A DNA stretch of 12,748 nucleotides from positions 60,829 through 73,576 of the forward strand of contig VAWY01000035.1 in the NCBI GenBank assembly GCA_005888335.1. The letters are read 5' to 3'. Shown piece by piece: positions 1 to 7,456 of this stretch. Under the pieces are notes generated by a model. The model ran no database searches. It was given only the letters and a program-made list of their open reading frames with translations, and had not been told where the DNA came from. The position numbers were made by a program, and so were the translations under genes. Source of the DNA: Actinomycetota bacterium. Its GTDB lineage: Bacteria > Actinomycetota > Thermoleophilia > Solirubrobacterales > Solirubrobacteraceae. Within the stretch, counting starts at the first letter, position 1; the number at the start of each line of letters is the position of its first letter.

Positions 1-506
1 CGGTAGTCGAGGTCGAGGATCGTGATCCCCGACCGCGCGCGCGCCTCGAGCGCGGCGAGCGTCGCCGACCGGCTCGGCTCCTGCGAGAGCCCCGTGCCGG
101 TGACCCAGAAGACCTTCGCCGCGCGGATCGCCTCGAGGTCGAGCTCCTCCGGCCGGATCTCGAGGTCCGGCGCCTTCGGATAGCGGTAGAAGTAGATCGG
201 GAAGTCGTCCGGCGGGAAGATCTCGCAGAAGGTCACCGGGGTCGGCAGCCCGGACACCGCGGTGACGTAGCGGTCGTCGACGCCGAAGCGCCGCAACGCG
301 TCGTGGAGGTACTCGCCGAACGGGTCCTCGCCCGTGCGGGTGATCACCGCGCTGTGTCGCCCGTAGCGCGCGGCGGCGACGGCCACGTTGGTCGGACTGC
401 CGCCGAGGTACTTGCCGAACGTCTCGACCTCGCGCAGCGACACGCCGCTCTGCAGCGGGTAGACGTCGACGCCGATCCGGCCCATCGTGAGGACGTCGTA
501 GGTCAT
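1..506 (-). CDS. iolC: 5-dehydro-2-deoxygluconokinase, PfkB family (N-terminal part, cut by window edge)
   Basis: Only the first 168 residues are present; the gene runs off the window at position 1. The family enzyme phosphorylates 5-dehydro-2-deoxy-D-gluconate with ATP in the cytosolic myo-inositol pathway. Visible signs are an N-terminal MTYDVLTMGRIGVDVYP strand, the PfkB glycine signature KYLGGSPTNVAVAAARYG at residues 32-49, the lid and substrate segment TFCEIFPPDDFPIYFYR at 92-108, and VTGTGLSQEPSR at 135-146. These follow Bacillus subtilis IolC closely, as recalled, including the LDLDYR-type stretch at the break that matches its ELDYRP. The ATG at 506 is chosen because GGAGGT (511-516) sits four bases upstream and the preceding gene stops at 509. 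It is the last visible gene of the operon. Specificity within PfkB kinases is inferred from this N-terminal likeness and from the IolG- and IolE-like neighbours. Confidence 0.88.
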   Translation of the reverse strand, partial: MTYDVLTMGRIGVDVYPLQSGVSLREVETFGKYLGGSPTNVAVAAARYGRHSAVITRTGEDPFGEYLHDALRRFGVDDRYVTAVSGLPTPVTFCEIFPPDDFPIYFYRYPKAPDLEIRPEELDLEAIRAAKVFWVTGTGLSQEPSRSATLAALEARARSGITILDLDY

Positions 507-516
507 GGTCACCTCC
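507..516 (-). promoter_or_regulatory. Ribosome binding site of the iolC-like gene inside the end of the upstream gene
   Basis: On the minus strand GGAGGT is followed by GACC and then the ATG at 506. The same bases carry the TGA stop (511-509) of the upstream reductase gene, so termination and re-initiation are two bases apart. This fixes the kinase start. Confidence 0.7.
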
Positions 517-1495
517 GCGGGGCGTCCAGCCCCGCGTTCTGATGCCGACCCTCGGCATCCGGCCTCGTGTAACCGCTCGGCTGCGCCTCGCTCCAGCTCA
601 TCTCCAGCTGGGCGCGCAGGCGGCCCAGCATCGTGTCCAGGTCGGGAAGCTCGACGCCCAGGGCGGCCGCGGTGACCGTCGCGTCCAGGCGCGTGTCGAA
701 CGGCACGCCGCCGTCGGGCAGCGCGTCGGGCTCGGGCGATCCGGTGTCGAGCAGGTCCTCGTCGAGTCCGAACGCCGCGACCGCGCGGCGCGCCAGGCCG
801 ACGCGATCGGCGTGCTCGCCGCCGCAGCAGTGCAGGATCCCGGTGACGCCGGCCTCGAGCGCGCGCCAGATCAGCTCGGCGGCGTCCGTGGCCAGCGTCG
901 GCGTGGCGAGGGTGTTCAGCCGCGGGTCGTCCCAGACCGTGAAGCGCCGGCCCGCGCGCAGCGCGTCGACGAGCGACGCGACGAGGTAGCCGAAGCCGGC
1001 GTCCTGGGCGCGGGGCGTCTGCGGCCGCCCCCAGTGCACGCCCTGCACGCCGGCGATGCGCGCCACGGTCCCGCGTTCGGCGCGCTCGGTCACGACGAGC
1101 TCGGAGGCCGCCTTGAGGAACCCGTACGCGTTGATCGGGTTGGGCGGCTCGGTCTCGGGCGCCGGGCCTTGCGTCCCGTCGAAGACCCAGTCCGTGGAGA
1201 CCAGGACGACATGGGCGCCGGCGAGGTTGGCGGCGTCGACGACGTGGCGCGTCGCCTCGACGTACGAGGCCCACGCCCGGCGGCGGTCGCGAAGCAGCGC
1301 GGCCGGCTCGTTCCAGATCGCGGCGTGCACGATCGCGTGGGGCTCGGTCGCCGCGACGCTGCGGCGGACGAGGTCGGCGTGGACGAGATCGACGTCCTCG
1401 TGCCCGGGCCGGATGAGCTCCGCGCCGCGCTCGGCGAACACCCGCGCGACGTTCGAGCCGACGAAGCCCGAGGCACCGGTCAGGTAGACCCTCAT
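509..1495 (-). CDS. RmlD-like extended SDR (NAD(P)-dependent sugar reductase/epimerase family)
   Basis: A 328-residue protein of the extended short-chain dehydrogenase superfamily, closest in style to dTDP-4-dehydrorhamnose reductase (RmlD). It has the N-terminal Rossmann motif TGASGFVG at residues 6-13, IVHAAI at 55-60, VLVSTDWVFDG at 97-107 (RmlD proteins typically have STDYVFDG), and the catalytic YGFLK with Tyr124 and Lys128. Family members reduce or epimerise a keto-sugar using NAD(P)H. In this catabolic setting the substrate may be a free keto-cyclitol or sugar acid, not a nucleotide sugar; that is inference. The ATG at 1495 overlaps the TGA of the SDR upstream (ATGA, 1492-1495), which decides the start. 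The last ~30 residues, after LRAQLEMSW, are polar and do not look like the family core, so they may be a non-conserved tail. No dTDP-rhamnose genes accompany it here, which argues against a cell-wall sugar role. Confidence 0.8.
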   Translation of the reverse strand: MRVYLTGASGFVGSNVARVFAERGAELIRPGHEDVDLVHADLVRRSVAATEPHAIVHAAIWNEPAALLRDRRRAWASYVEATRHVVDAANLAGAHVVLVSTDWVFDGTQGPAPETEPPNPINAYGFLKAASELVVTERAERGTVARIAGVQGVHWGRPQTPRAQDAGFGYLVASLVDALRAGRRFTVWDDPRLNTLATPTLATDAAELIWRALEAGVTGILHCCGGEHADRVGLARRAVAAFGLDEDLLDTGSPEPDALPDGGVPFDTRLDATVTAAALGVELPDLDTMLGRLRAQLEMSWSEAQPSGYTRPDAEGRHQNAGLDAPRR

Positions 1496-2313
1496 GCCGG
1501 GACCTCCGCGCCCGCCGGCGCGACGTGCTCGCCGTACGGACCGAGGACCGTCTGGTCGAAGTCGATCACCGAGCCGGTGACCATCTGCGCTGCGTCGCTG
1601 AGCAGGTAGGTGACCATCGGGGCGATGTCGCTCGTCCGCAGCAGCCGCCCGAGGGGACGGCCGGCGTCGGCTTCCGTCAGCCAGTCGTCGCTGCGCCCGG
1701 TGCCCGTCTGCACACCGTGCTCGCCCTCGGTCGCCGTCCACCCGATGTTCAGGCCGTTGACGCGGATGCGGTCGGGCTGCAGCGCGTAGCCCGCGTTGCG
1801 GGTCAGCGTGGCCAGCGCGCCCTTCGACGCCGAGTACGCGGTGAGGACGGGCTCGCCGCCGTGGCTGGCCATCGTGATGACGTTCACGACGCTCCCGCCG
1901 TCGCCGGTGCGGCGCATCAGCCGGGCGCCGTGCTGCAGGAGCAGGAAGGGCGCGCGGGCGTTGACGGCGAAGAGGCGGTCCCAGAGCTCGACGCTGGTGT
2001 CGTCGAGCGTGCCGCGCGTGCTCAGGCCCGCGGCGTTGACGAGGCCGTCCAGCCGCCCGAACCGCTCGTCGCAGGCGCGGATGATCGAGCGGCAATCGTC
2101 GGGCTCGGCGAGGTCGCCGGTGACGAGCACGCTCTCGCACTGCAGCGCGTCGCGCACGGCTTCGCCCCGCTCGCGGTCGCGGCCGCAGACGACGATGCCG
2201 GCCGCCCCCAGCCGTGCGACGCGCCGCGCGATGGCGGCGCCAAGGCCCTGTGTGCTGCCGGTCACGAGGACGACCTTGCCGTCGAGGCGCTGATCGGCGA
2301 ACAGGTCGTTCAC
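1492..2313 (-). CDS. Classical SDR family oxidoreductase
   Basis: A 273-residue NAD(P)-dependent short-chain dehydrogenase with the Rossmann motif TGSTQGLG at 18-25, NAAG at 93-96, the Asn of VNAR at 118, YSASK with Tyr160 and Lys164, and a conserved C-terminal GSVIDFDQT (247-255). It probably oxidises or reduces a hydroxyl or keto group on a cyclitol or sugar acid of the pathway; the exact substrate cannot be read from sequence. At the position of the usual catalytic Ser, thirteen residues before Tyr, there is Thr147 (NVITMAS), with Ser150 three residues later. The start is GTG at 2313: its GTGA overlaps the stop of the dehydrogenase upstream (2310-2313), and GGAGG lies about ten bases upstream inside that gene. 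Its stop overlaps the next gene as ATGA. The fold is certain; function is inferred from context. Confidence 0.85.
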   Translation of the reverse strand: MNDLFADQRLDGKVVLVTGSTQGLGAAIARRVARLGAAGIVVCGRDRERGEAVRDALQCESVLVTGDLAEPDDCRSIIRACDERFGRLDGLVNAAGLSTRGTLDDTSVELWDRLFAVNARAPFLLLQHGARLMRRTGDGGSVVNVITMASHGGEPVLTAYSASKGALATLTRNAGYALQPDRIRVNGLNIGWTATEGEHGVQTGTGRSDDWLTEADAGRPLGRLLRTSDIAPMVTYLLSDAAQMVTGSVIDFDQTVLGPYGEHVAPAGAEVPA

Positions 2314-3341
2314 GCCTCGACCACCTCCTCGACGCGCACCGGCCGCCCCTCGCGCACCGACCGCCACGCGGCGAGCCCGATGACGAGCGGCGCGCGGGCG
2401 TCGACGGGACCGACCGGCGGCATCCGGTCCGTGCTGACCGCGTCGACGAACGCCCCCCACTCGCGCAGATAGCTCGGGACGTAGCGCTCGAGGTAGAAGT
2501 ACGGCAGCGTCGCCGCCTGCGTGCCGTCCGCGGTGCGTAGGACGCCCGTGTGCGCCGGCGGGTTCTCGGAGCTCGCCATCCCGAGCGAGCCGAAGGCCTC
2601 GACGCGCTGGTCGTAGCCGTAGACCGCACGGCGCGAGTTGTCGATCGCCGTCAGGCAGCCGTTCTCGTGCACGAGGGTCACCAGCGCCGTGTCGACGTCG
2701 CCCGCGTCGGCGAACATCGGATCGACGCGAACGGCCCCGCGCGCGAAGACCTCCACGACCTCGCTGCCCGTCACGAAGCGCGCCATGTCGAAGTCGTGGA
2801 TCGTCATGTCGAGGAAGATCCCGCCCGAGCCGCGCACGTACTCGAGCGGCGGCGGCGCCGGGTCGCGGCTGGTGATGCGCACGATCTGCGGCTCGCCGAT
2901 CGTGCCGTCGGCGACGGCGGTTGCCACCGACGCGTGCGCCGGGTCGAAGCGGCGGTTGAAGCCGATCTGGAACGGGACGCCCGCGTCGTCGACGGCGGCG
3001 AGCGCGCGGTCGACCTCGGCAAGGTGGAGCGAGACCGGCTTCTCGCAGAAGATCGCCTTGCCCGCCTGGGCGGCGGCGACGATCAGGTCCGCGTGGGTTG
3101 CGGTCGACGAGCAGATGGCCACGGCGTCGACGCCGTCCGCGCCGAGCAGCTCGTCGACCCCGGCCGCCACGCCGACGCCGAGGTCGTCGCCGACCTCGCG
3201 CGCGGCGTCCTGGAGGGCGTCGCACACGGCGACGACCGCGGCGCCGGGCACTTGGCGCGACAGCAGATCGGCGTGCATGCGCCCGATCCGCCCGACGCCG
3301 ATGACCCCGACGCCGAGCGTGGCCGTCCTGACGAGCGCCAT
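2310..3341 (-). CDS. iolG: Gfo/Idh/MocA oxidoreductase, inositol 2-dehydrogenase-like
   Basis: A 343-residue NAD-dependent dehydrogenase with an N-terminal Rossmann domain (GVGRIG at 15-20), the signature FCEKPVS with Glu100 and Lys101, and the C-terminal α/β domain carrying GGIFLDMTIHDFDMARF at 173-189. Lys101, Asp178 and His182 match the Lys/Asp/His set known from Bacillus IolG. The expected reaction is oxidation of myo-inositol, or a related cyclitol, to 2-keto-myo-inositol in the cytosol. Length and motif order are normal. The start ATG at 3341 shares one base with the stop of the upstream paralogue (TGATG), with GGGAGGA just before it. The end overlaps the SDR gene by GTGA. Substrate choice between myo-inositol, scyllo-inositol and related sugars cannot be fixed from sequence, so the gene symbol is by likeness and context. 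Confidence 0.85.
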   Translation of the reverse strand: MALVRTATLGVGVIGVGRIGRMHADLLSRQVPGAAVVAVCDALQDAAREVGDDLGVGVAAGVDELLGADGVDAVAICSSTATHADLIVAAAQAGKAIFCEKPVSLHLAEVDRALAAVDDAGVPFQIGFNRRFDPAHASVATAVADGTIGEPQIVRITSRDPAPPPLEYVRGSGGIFLDMTIHDFDMARFVTGSEVVEVFARGAVRVDPMFADAGDVDTALVTLVHENGCLTAIDNSRRAVYGYDQRVEAFGSLGMASSENPPAHTGVLRTADGTQAATLPYFYLERYVPSYLREWGAFVDAVSTDRMPPVGPVDARAPLVIGLAAWRSVREGRPVRVEEVVEA

Positions 3342-4564
3342 CAGTCCTCCCGCAGCGACACGACCGGCTCCCAGGCTCCGGTCTGGTCCGACTTGAGCAG
3401 GGCGGCCTGGACGCTCACCCAGGCCAGGGCGTCCTCGAACCCGGGCCGGTGCGGCCGCTCCTCGGCGACCGAGCGGCAGAACTCGTAGTCCTCGATGACG
3501 ACCAGATCCTCGAAGCCGATGCCGTTGGCGCTGCCCGGCACGAAGTTGCCGTGGTAGGGGAAGCGCTCGCCGCCGTACACCGTCCGGTAGCCGGTGTGCG
3601 GCACGTCCTCGACGAGGTAGAGCTGCAGCTCGTTGAGCTTCTCGAGGTTCCAGCCCAGCGCGCCCTGCGTGCCGTAGGCCTCGAAGGCCATCTGGCTCTC
3701 GGGGCCGACGATCGACCGGCTGGCCTCGAACGTGCCGCGCGCCCCGCCTTCGAACTCGCACAGCATCGCCGCGTAGTCCTCGTTGGTCACCGCTCCGCGC
3801 GGGTCCTCGGGGCGCCCGCGGCCGTAGTGCGTCCCGTCGGGGCCGGGGAGAGGGCGCTCGCGGATGAACGTCTCCGTGGTGCCCATCACGCGGGTGATGG
3901 GACCGAGCAGCATGTGGGCGAGGTCGACCGAGTGGCTCATCAGGTCGGTCGTGACGCCGTGGCCCGCCTGGTCGACGAGGAAGCGCCACGAGAGCACCCC
4001 GAGCGGGTCGCTGCCGTACATCGAGAAGAAGCGGCCGCGGTAGTTGGTGATCTCGCCGAGCTGCCCCTCGGCGATGAGCTGCGCCGCGTAGCGCACGAGC
4101 GGCGCCCAGCGGTAGTTGTAGCCCACGCCGCTGATCACGCCGGCGTCGCGGACGGCCTTCTCGGCGCGCACCGTCTGCTCCGGCGTGCCGCCGACCGGCT
4201 TCTCGCAGAACACGTGCTTGCCCGCCTGCGCGGCGGCCTCGACGAGCTCGACGTGCAGCATGTTCGGCGCGGCGACGACCACGACGTCCACGGCGGGGTC
4301 GTCGACCACCGCGCGCCAGTCGGCTGTGCCGCGGGCGAAGCCGAACGAGCGGACGGCGTCGTCGATGCGCGCGGGCAGGGTGTCGCCGCAGATCACGAGC
4401 TCGGGGTCGAACTCGCGCTCGGCGAACAGCGTCGGGATGCGCAGCATCGAGCGGCTGTGCGCCTGGCCCAGCCAGCCGAAGCCGATCACGCCGACGCCGA
4501 TGCGCCGGCGCGCACGGCCGGTGAACGCCGGCGCGCCGGTGGTCTCGGTTGTCGCCGTGCTCAT
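3341..4564 (-). CDS. Gfo/Idh/MocA family oxidoreductase, second paralogue with N-terminal extension
   Basis: A 407-residue NAD(P)-dependent dehydrogenase. A ~20-residue polar leader precedes the Rossmann motif GFGWLG (28-33). The family signature CEKPVGG has Lys122, and the C-terminal domain has [19 protein letters not shown] at 201-219, where Asp207 and His211 occupy the catalytic positions. It is about 60 residues longer than the IolG-like protein next door, with an extra segment around 230-262, and differs throughout, so it is not a recent duplicate. It likely acts on a different cyclitol, glycoside or intermediate. The ATG at 4564 overlaps the ATPase stop as ATGA. Its stop merges with the next start as TGATG. 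A scyllo-inositol, pinitol-type or sugar-lactone substrate is possible; none is proven by the sequence. Confidence 0.82.
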   Translation of the reverse strand: MSTATTETTGAPAFTGRARRRIGVGVIGFGWLGQAHSRSMLRIPTLFAEREFDPELVICGDTLPARIDDAVRSFGFARGTADWRAVVDDPAVDVVVVAAPNMLHVELVEAAAQAGKHVFCEKPVGGTPEQTVRAEKAVRDAGVISGVGYNYRWAPLVRYAAQLIAEGQLGEITNYRGRFFSMYGSDPLGVLSWRFLVDQAGHGVTTDLMSHSVDLAHMLLGPITRVMGTTETFIRERPLPGPDGTHYGRGRPEDPRGAVTNEDYAAMLCEFEGGARGTFEASRSIVGPESQMAFEAYGTQGALGWNLEKLNELQLYLVEDVPHTGYRTVYGGERFPYHGNFVPGSANGIGFEDLVVIEDYEFCRSVAEERPHRPGFEDALAWVSVQAALLKSDQTGAWEPVVSLRED

Positions 4565-5370
4565 CCGGCGACCGGCTCGTCGAGCACGCGCTCGAGCTCG
4601 TGGGTCAGGGCGTCGAGCTCGGCGCCGCCCGACATCATCTTGATGAGCTCGTCGCGGCTGATCTCGCCCTTCTTCCAGGTGCCCATCAGCCGGCCGCGGT
4701 TGAGCACCACGAAGCGGTCGCCGACCGGGTAGGCGTGGTGCGGGTTGTGCGTGATGAAGATCACGCCGAGCCCGCGGTCGCGCGCCTGGGCGACGTAGCG
4801 CAGCACGACGCCGGACTGCTTGACGCCGAGCGCCGACGTGGGCTCGTCCAGGATCAGCACCTTGGCGCCGAAGTAGACGGCCCGGGCGATCGCCACCGCC
4901 TGGCGCTCGCCGCCCGACAGCGTGCCGACCGGCTGGTCGGGGTCGCGCACGTCGATGCCCATCTTCTTGAGCTCGCCGACCATCGTGTCCTGGGCGGACT
5001 TGACGTCGACGCGGCGCAGCGGCCCGCGCCCCCTCGTCGGCTCCGAGCCGAGGAAGAAGTTGCGCCAGATCGACATCAGCGGCACGGTCGCCAGGTCCTG
5101 GAAGACCGTGGCGATGCCCCGCTCCTTGGCCTCGCGCGGCGAGTGGAAGTGCGTCTCCTCGCCGTCGAGCAGGTACTGGCCCTCGTCGTGGCGGTGCACG
5201 CCCGAGAGGATCTTGATGAACGTCGACTTGCCCGCGCCGTTGTCGCCCAGCACGCAGGTCACCTCGTGGGCGCCGACCTGCACGCTGACGTCCTTGAGCG
5301 CGACGACGTTGCCGAAGTACTTCGAGACGTTGCGGACCTCGAGCAGGGGAGTGCTGCCGTTCGTGCTCAT
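4561..5370 (-). CDS. Sugar ABC transporter ATP-binding protein, single-domain (FrcA-like)
   Basis: A 269-residue cytoplasmic ATPase that would power the adjacent permease. All ABC motifs are intact: Walker [10 protein letters not shown] at 42-50, Q-loop Gln91 (TVFQDLA), signature LSGGERQ at 151-157, Walker B VLILDEP with Glu176, and the switch histidine His208 (FITHNPHH). It has one nucleotide-binding domain, unlike the ~500-residue double-domain ATPases of RbsA/XylG type, and resembles the single-domain fructose-type FrcA group; it would work as a homodimer. The ATG at 5370 overlaps the permease stop (ATGA) and its own stop overlaps the next gene (ATGA). The sugar transported is inferred from the operon to be a cyclitol or related polyol. 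Confidence 0.92.
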   Translation of the reverse strand: MSTNGSTPLLEVRNVSKYFGNVVALKDVSVQVGAHEVTCVLGDNGAGKSTFIKILSGVHRHDEGQYLLDGEETHFHSPREAKERGIATVFQDLATVPLMSIWRNFFLGSEPTRGRGPLRRVDVKSAQDTMVGELKKMGIDVRDPDQPVGTLSGGERQAVAIARAVYFGAKVLILDEPTSALGVKQSGVVLRYVAQARDRGLGVIFITHNPHHAYPVGDRFVVLNRGRLMGTWKKGEISRDELIKMMSGGAELDALTHELERVLDEPVAG

Positions 5371-6467
5371 CGACGGGCCCCCTCCGCGCGCTTGCGGATG
5401 TAGTTGTTGACGAGGACGGCGGCGAGCAGGATCACGCCGAGGAACAGGAAGCGCCAGTCGGTGTTCCAGCCGGAGAACTGGATCCCGATGAACGCCATGC
5501 CGATGATCAGCGCCCCGAGCGACGCGCCGATCGCCGAGCCGAAGCCGCCGGTCAGCACGCACCCGCCGACGACCGCGGCGATGATGAACTGGAACTCGTC
5601 GCCGACGCCCTGGCCGGCCTGCGTCGACGCGAGCCGCAGGGCGATCATGATCCCCGTCAGCGCGCAGACGAACGAGGTCGTCATGAACAGCCCGATCTTC
5701 ACGCGCTGCACCGGGACGCCGACGTTGCGGGCGGCGATGGCGTCGCCGCCCACGCCGAAGATCCAGTTGCCCACGCGCGTGCGCGCGAGCATCCAGGTGG
5801 CCAGCGCGGTGACGGCAATCCACCACAGGACCGTGATGCGGAAGTCGTGCGGCGACCAGAAGCTGCCGCCGAAGATCTTGTTCGCGCTGTCGTAGCCGGC
5901 GGCGCCGTCGATGTTGCTGACCGCCACCTGGTTGGTGATGGCCTTGGTGACGCCCAGGTTGACGCCCTGGAGGATGAAGAACGTCGCGAGCGTGACGATG
6001 AAGCTCGGCAGCTTCGTCGTCATGACCACGTAGCCGTTGACGAACCCGACGGCGCTCGCCGCGATCAGCGTGAGCACGATCGCCAGCCAGATGTTCATGT
6101 TCACCTCGGTGGCGAGGACGCCCATCATCAGGCCGGCCGAGCCGGTCATCACGCCGGCCGACAGGTCGAACTCACCACCGATCATGAGGAGCGCGACGAC
6201 GACCGCCGGGATGCCGATCGTCGACGCGACGTCGGTCCAGTTGGCGATCCCGTCGAGCTTGAGGAACAGCCCGTTCTGGGTCCAGAAGAAGATCGCCACG
6301 ACGACCGCCGCCAGCCCCGCGCCGATCTCGGGGCGGCGCAGGAGCCGGGCCGTCGGGCTGATCTGGGCCAGCCGCTCGTCCTTGAGCGGCACGGGCGGCG
6401 GGGCAGCCGCCGCCGGCGGGGTGGGCGCCGGGATCGAGCCCGACGCCATTCCGTGCTTGCCGATCAC
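5367..6467 (-). CDS. Sugar ABC transporter permease (RbsC/FrcC-type)
   Basis: A 366-residue inner-membrane permease of the ribose/fructose/xylose class. After an Ala/Pro-rich cytoplasmic leader (residues 10-30) come many hydrophobic segments, roughly at 50-62, 85-97, 104-118, 126-148, 155-170, 212-227, 258-280, 294-306, 311-331 and 340-354. Class signatures are [11 protein letters not shown] at 95-105, [16 protein letters not shown] at 246-261 (the loop that meets the ATPase) and [19 protein letters not shown] at 301-319. The start used is GTG at 6467, with AGGAG about ten bases upstream; an ATG at 6449 (MASGSIP) is an alternative with a weaker ribosome site. The stop overlaps the ATPase start. 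It would pair with the damaged binding protein upstream, so substrate delivery may be impaired. Confidence 0.92.
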   Translation of the reverse strand: MIGKHGMASGSIPAPTPPAAAAPPPVPLKDERLAQISPTARLLRRPEIGAGLAAVVVAIFFWTQNGLFLKLDGIANWTDVASTIGIPAVVVALLMIGGEFDLSAGVMTGSAGLMMGVLATEVNMNIWLAIVLTLIAASAVGFVNGYVVMTTKLPSFIVTLATFFILQGVNLGVTKAITNQVAVSNIDGAAGYDSANKIFGGSFWSPHDFRITVLWWIAVTALATWMLARTRVGNWIFGVGGDAIAARNVGVPVQRVKIGLFMTTSFVCALTGIMIALRLASTQAGQGVGDEFQFIIAAVVGGCVLTGGFGSAIGASLGALIIGMAFIGIQFSGWNTDWRFLFLGVILLAAVLVNNYIRKRAEGARR

Positions 6468-6480
6468 TTGTCTCTCGCTC

Positions 6481-7456
6481 CTACCGGGTGCCTTGGGCGG
6501 CGAGCTTCTCCACGGTCGCCGCGTTGCTCTTGTCCACGAAGCCCGGGCCGGTGAGCACCGGCTGACCGCCGCCGACCGTGTTGGCGTTGGTCTTGTAGAG
6601 CTTCAGGAACACGATCGACCGCGAACAGGACGGAGCCCGCCTTGATGTTCTTGATGACCCCGGGGGTGAGGTCGAAGGTCGCCAACTTGGCACTCGAACC
6701 GGCGCCCTTGATCGCCGTGGCGGCGGCACTCGCGATGTCCGGGTTCAGCGCGATCACGGCGTCATATGACTTGTCGGCCTGCAGCTTGGACCGGATCTCG
6801 GTCTGGGTCGTGGCGATGTCCGCCGTGCCCTTGACCTGTGTGTTGGTCACGGTCCCGCCGAAGCCCTCCTTGACGCCCTGGCAGCGCTGCTGGAGGCCGA
6901 TGTTGTTCTGCTCGTGGATGACGCAGAGGACCTTCTTGGCGCCGGCGGCCTTGAGCTTGGCGCCCGCCGCCTTGCCCGCGATCTCCTCGGTCTGGCCGAC
7001 GTGGGTGATCGCGCCGAGTGCCTTGTAGTCGTCGACGCCCGAGTTCAGGGTGATGATCGGGATCCCGGCCGACTTCGCCTTGGCCAGCGCGCCCCGGATC
7101 GCGGACGCGTTCGGGACCGAGACCGCGAGGCCGTCGACCTTCTGCGAGACCGCGGCGTCGATCAGCTGGGCCTGCTTCTGCGGGTCGTTGTTCGAGGGGC
7201 TCCAGATCAGCTTGACGCCCTCGTCCTTGGCCGCCTGCTGGGCGCCCTTCTTGACGACGGTCCAGAACGCGCCCTCGTCGCTGTGGGTGACCATCGCGAA
7301 CGTCAGGCCGCTGCCCTGCGTCAGCGTGACGTTGTCGTTGCCCTTCGAGGCCCCGCCGCCCTTGCCCGTCGGGCCCTTGTCCTCGCCGCAGCCCACCGCG
7401 ACCAGCGTGAGGGCCAGCACCACCAGCAGCCCGAGGCTGCCGAGTAGCCGTCTCAT
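6481..7456 (-). pseudogene. Sugar ABC transporter substrate-binding lipoprotein, frameshifted by an apparent small deletion
   Basis: This encodes a periplasmic-binding-protein type 1 (ribose-binding-like) lipoprotein. The signal peptide ends in LVAVGC with the lipid-attachment Cys23, followed by a Gly/Lys/Thr-rich linker. Family features include FAMVTHSDEGAFWTVVKKGA (53-72), QLIDAAVSQKVDGLAVSVPN (97-116), GIPIITLNSG (131-140) and IALNPDIASAAATAIK (235-250). Likeness holds to FAVD at 278-281 (codon at 6616-6614). It then resumes in another frame as SIVFLKLYKTNANTVGGG to the TAG at 6481. About ten residues that relatives carry between these points (a VDQQxYLQGYL-type stretch near the binding cleft) are absent. 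Read straight through, the gene ends at 6464 with ~50 unrelated Arg-rich residues. The ATG at 7456 overlaps the previous stop (ATGA). Either a true inactivating deletion or a sequence/assembly error. Confidence 0.85.

Noticed and set aside
542..1609. Long plus-strand open frame opposite the RmlD-like and SDR genes
   Set aside because: It is Arg/Ala/Gly/Val-rich with no family motifs, and lies antisense to genes with clear domain signatures. GC-rich codon bias produces such frames.
3449..4732. 427-codon plus-strand open frame opposite the second Gfo/Idh/MocA gene
   Set aside because: No recognisable motif and the composition is the mirror of the coding strand; it is a shadow frame.
6590..6640. 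Programmed ribosomal frameshifting in the binding-protein gene
   Set aside because: About ten conserved residues are missing at the join, not only a change of frame, and no slippery heptamer is visible; a deletion explains it better.
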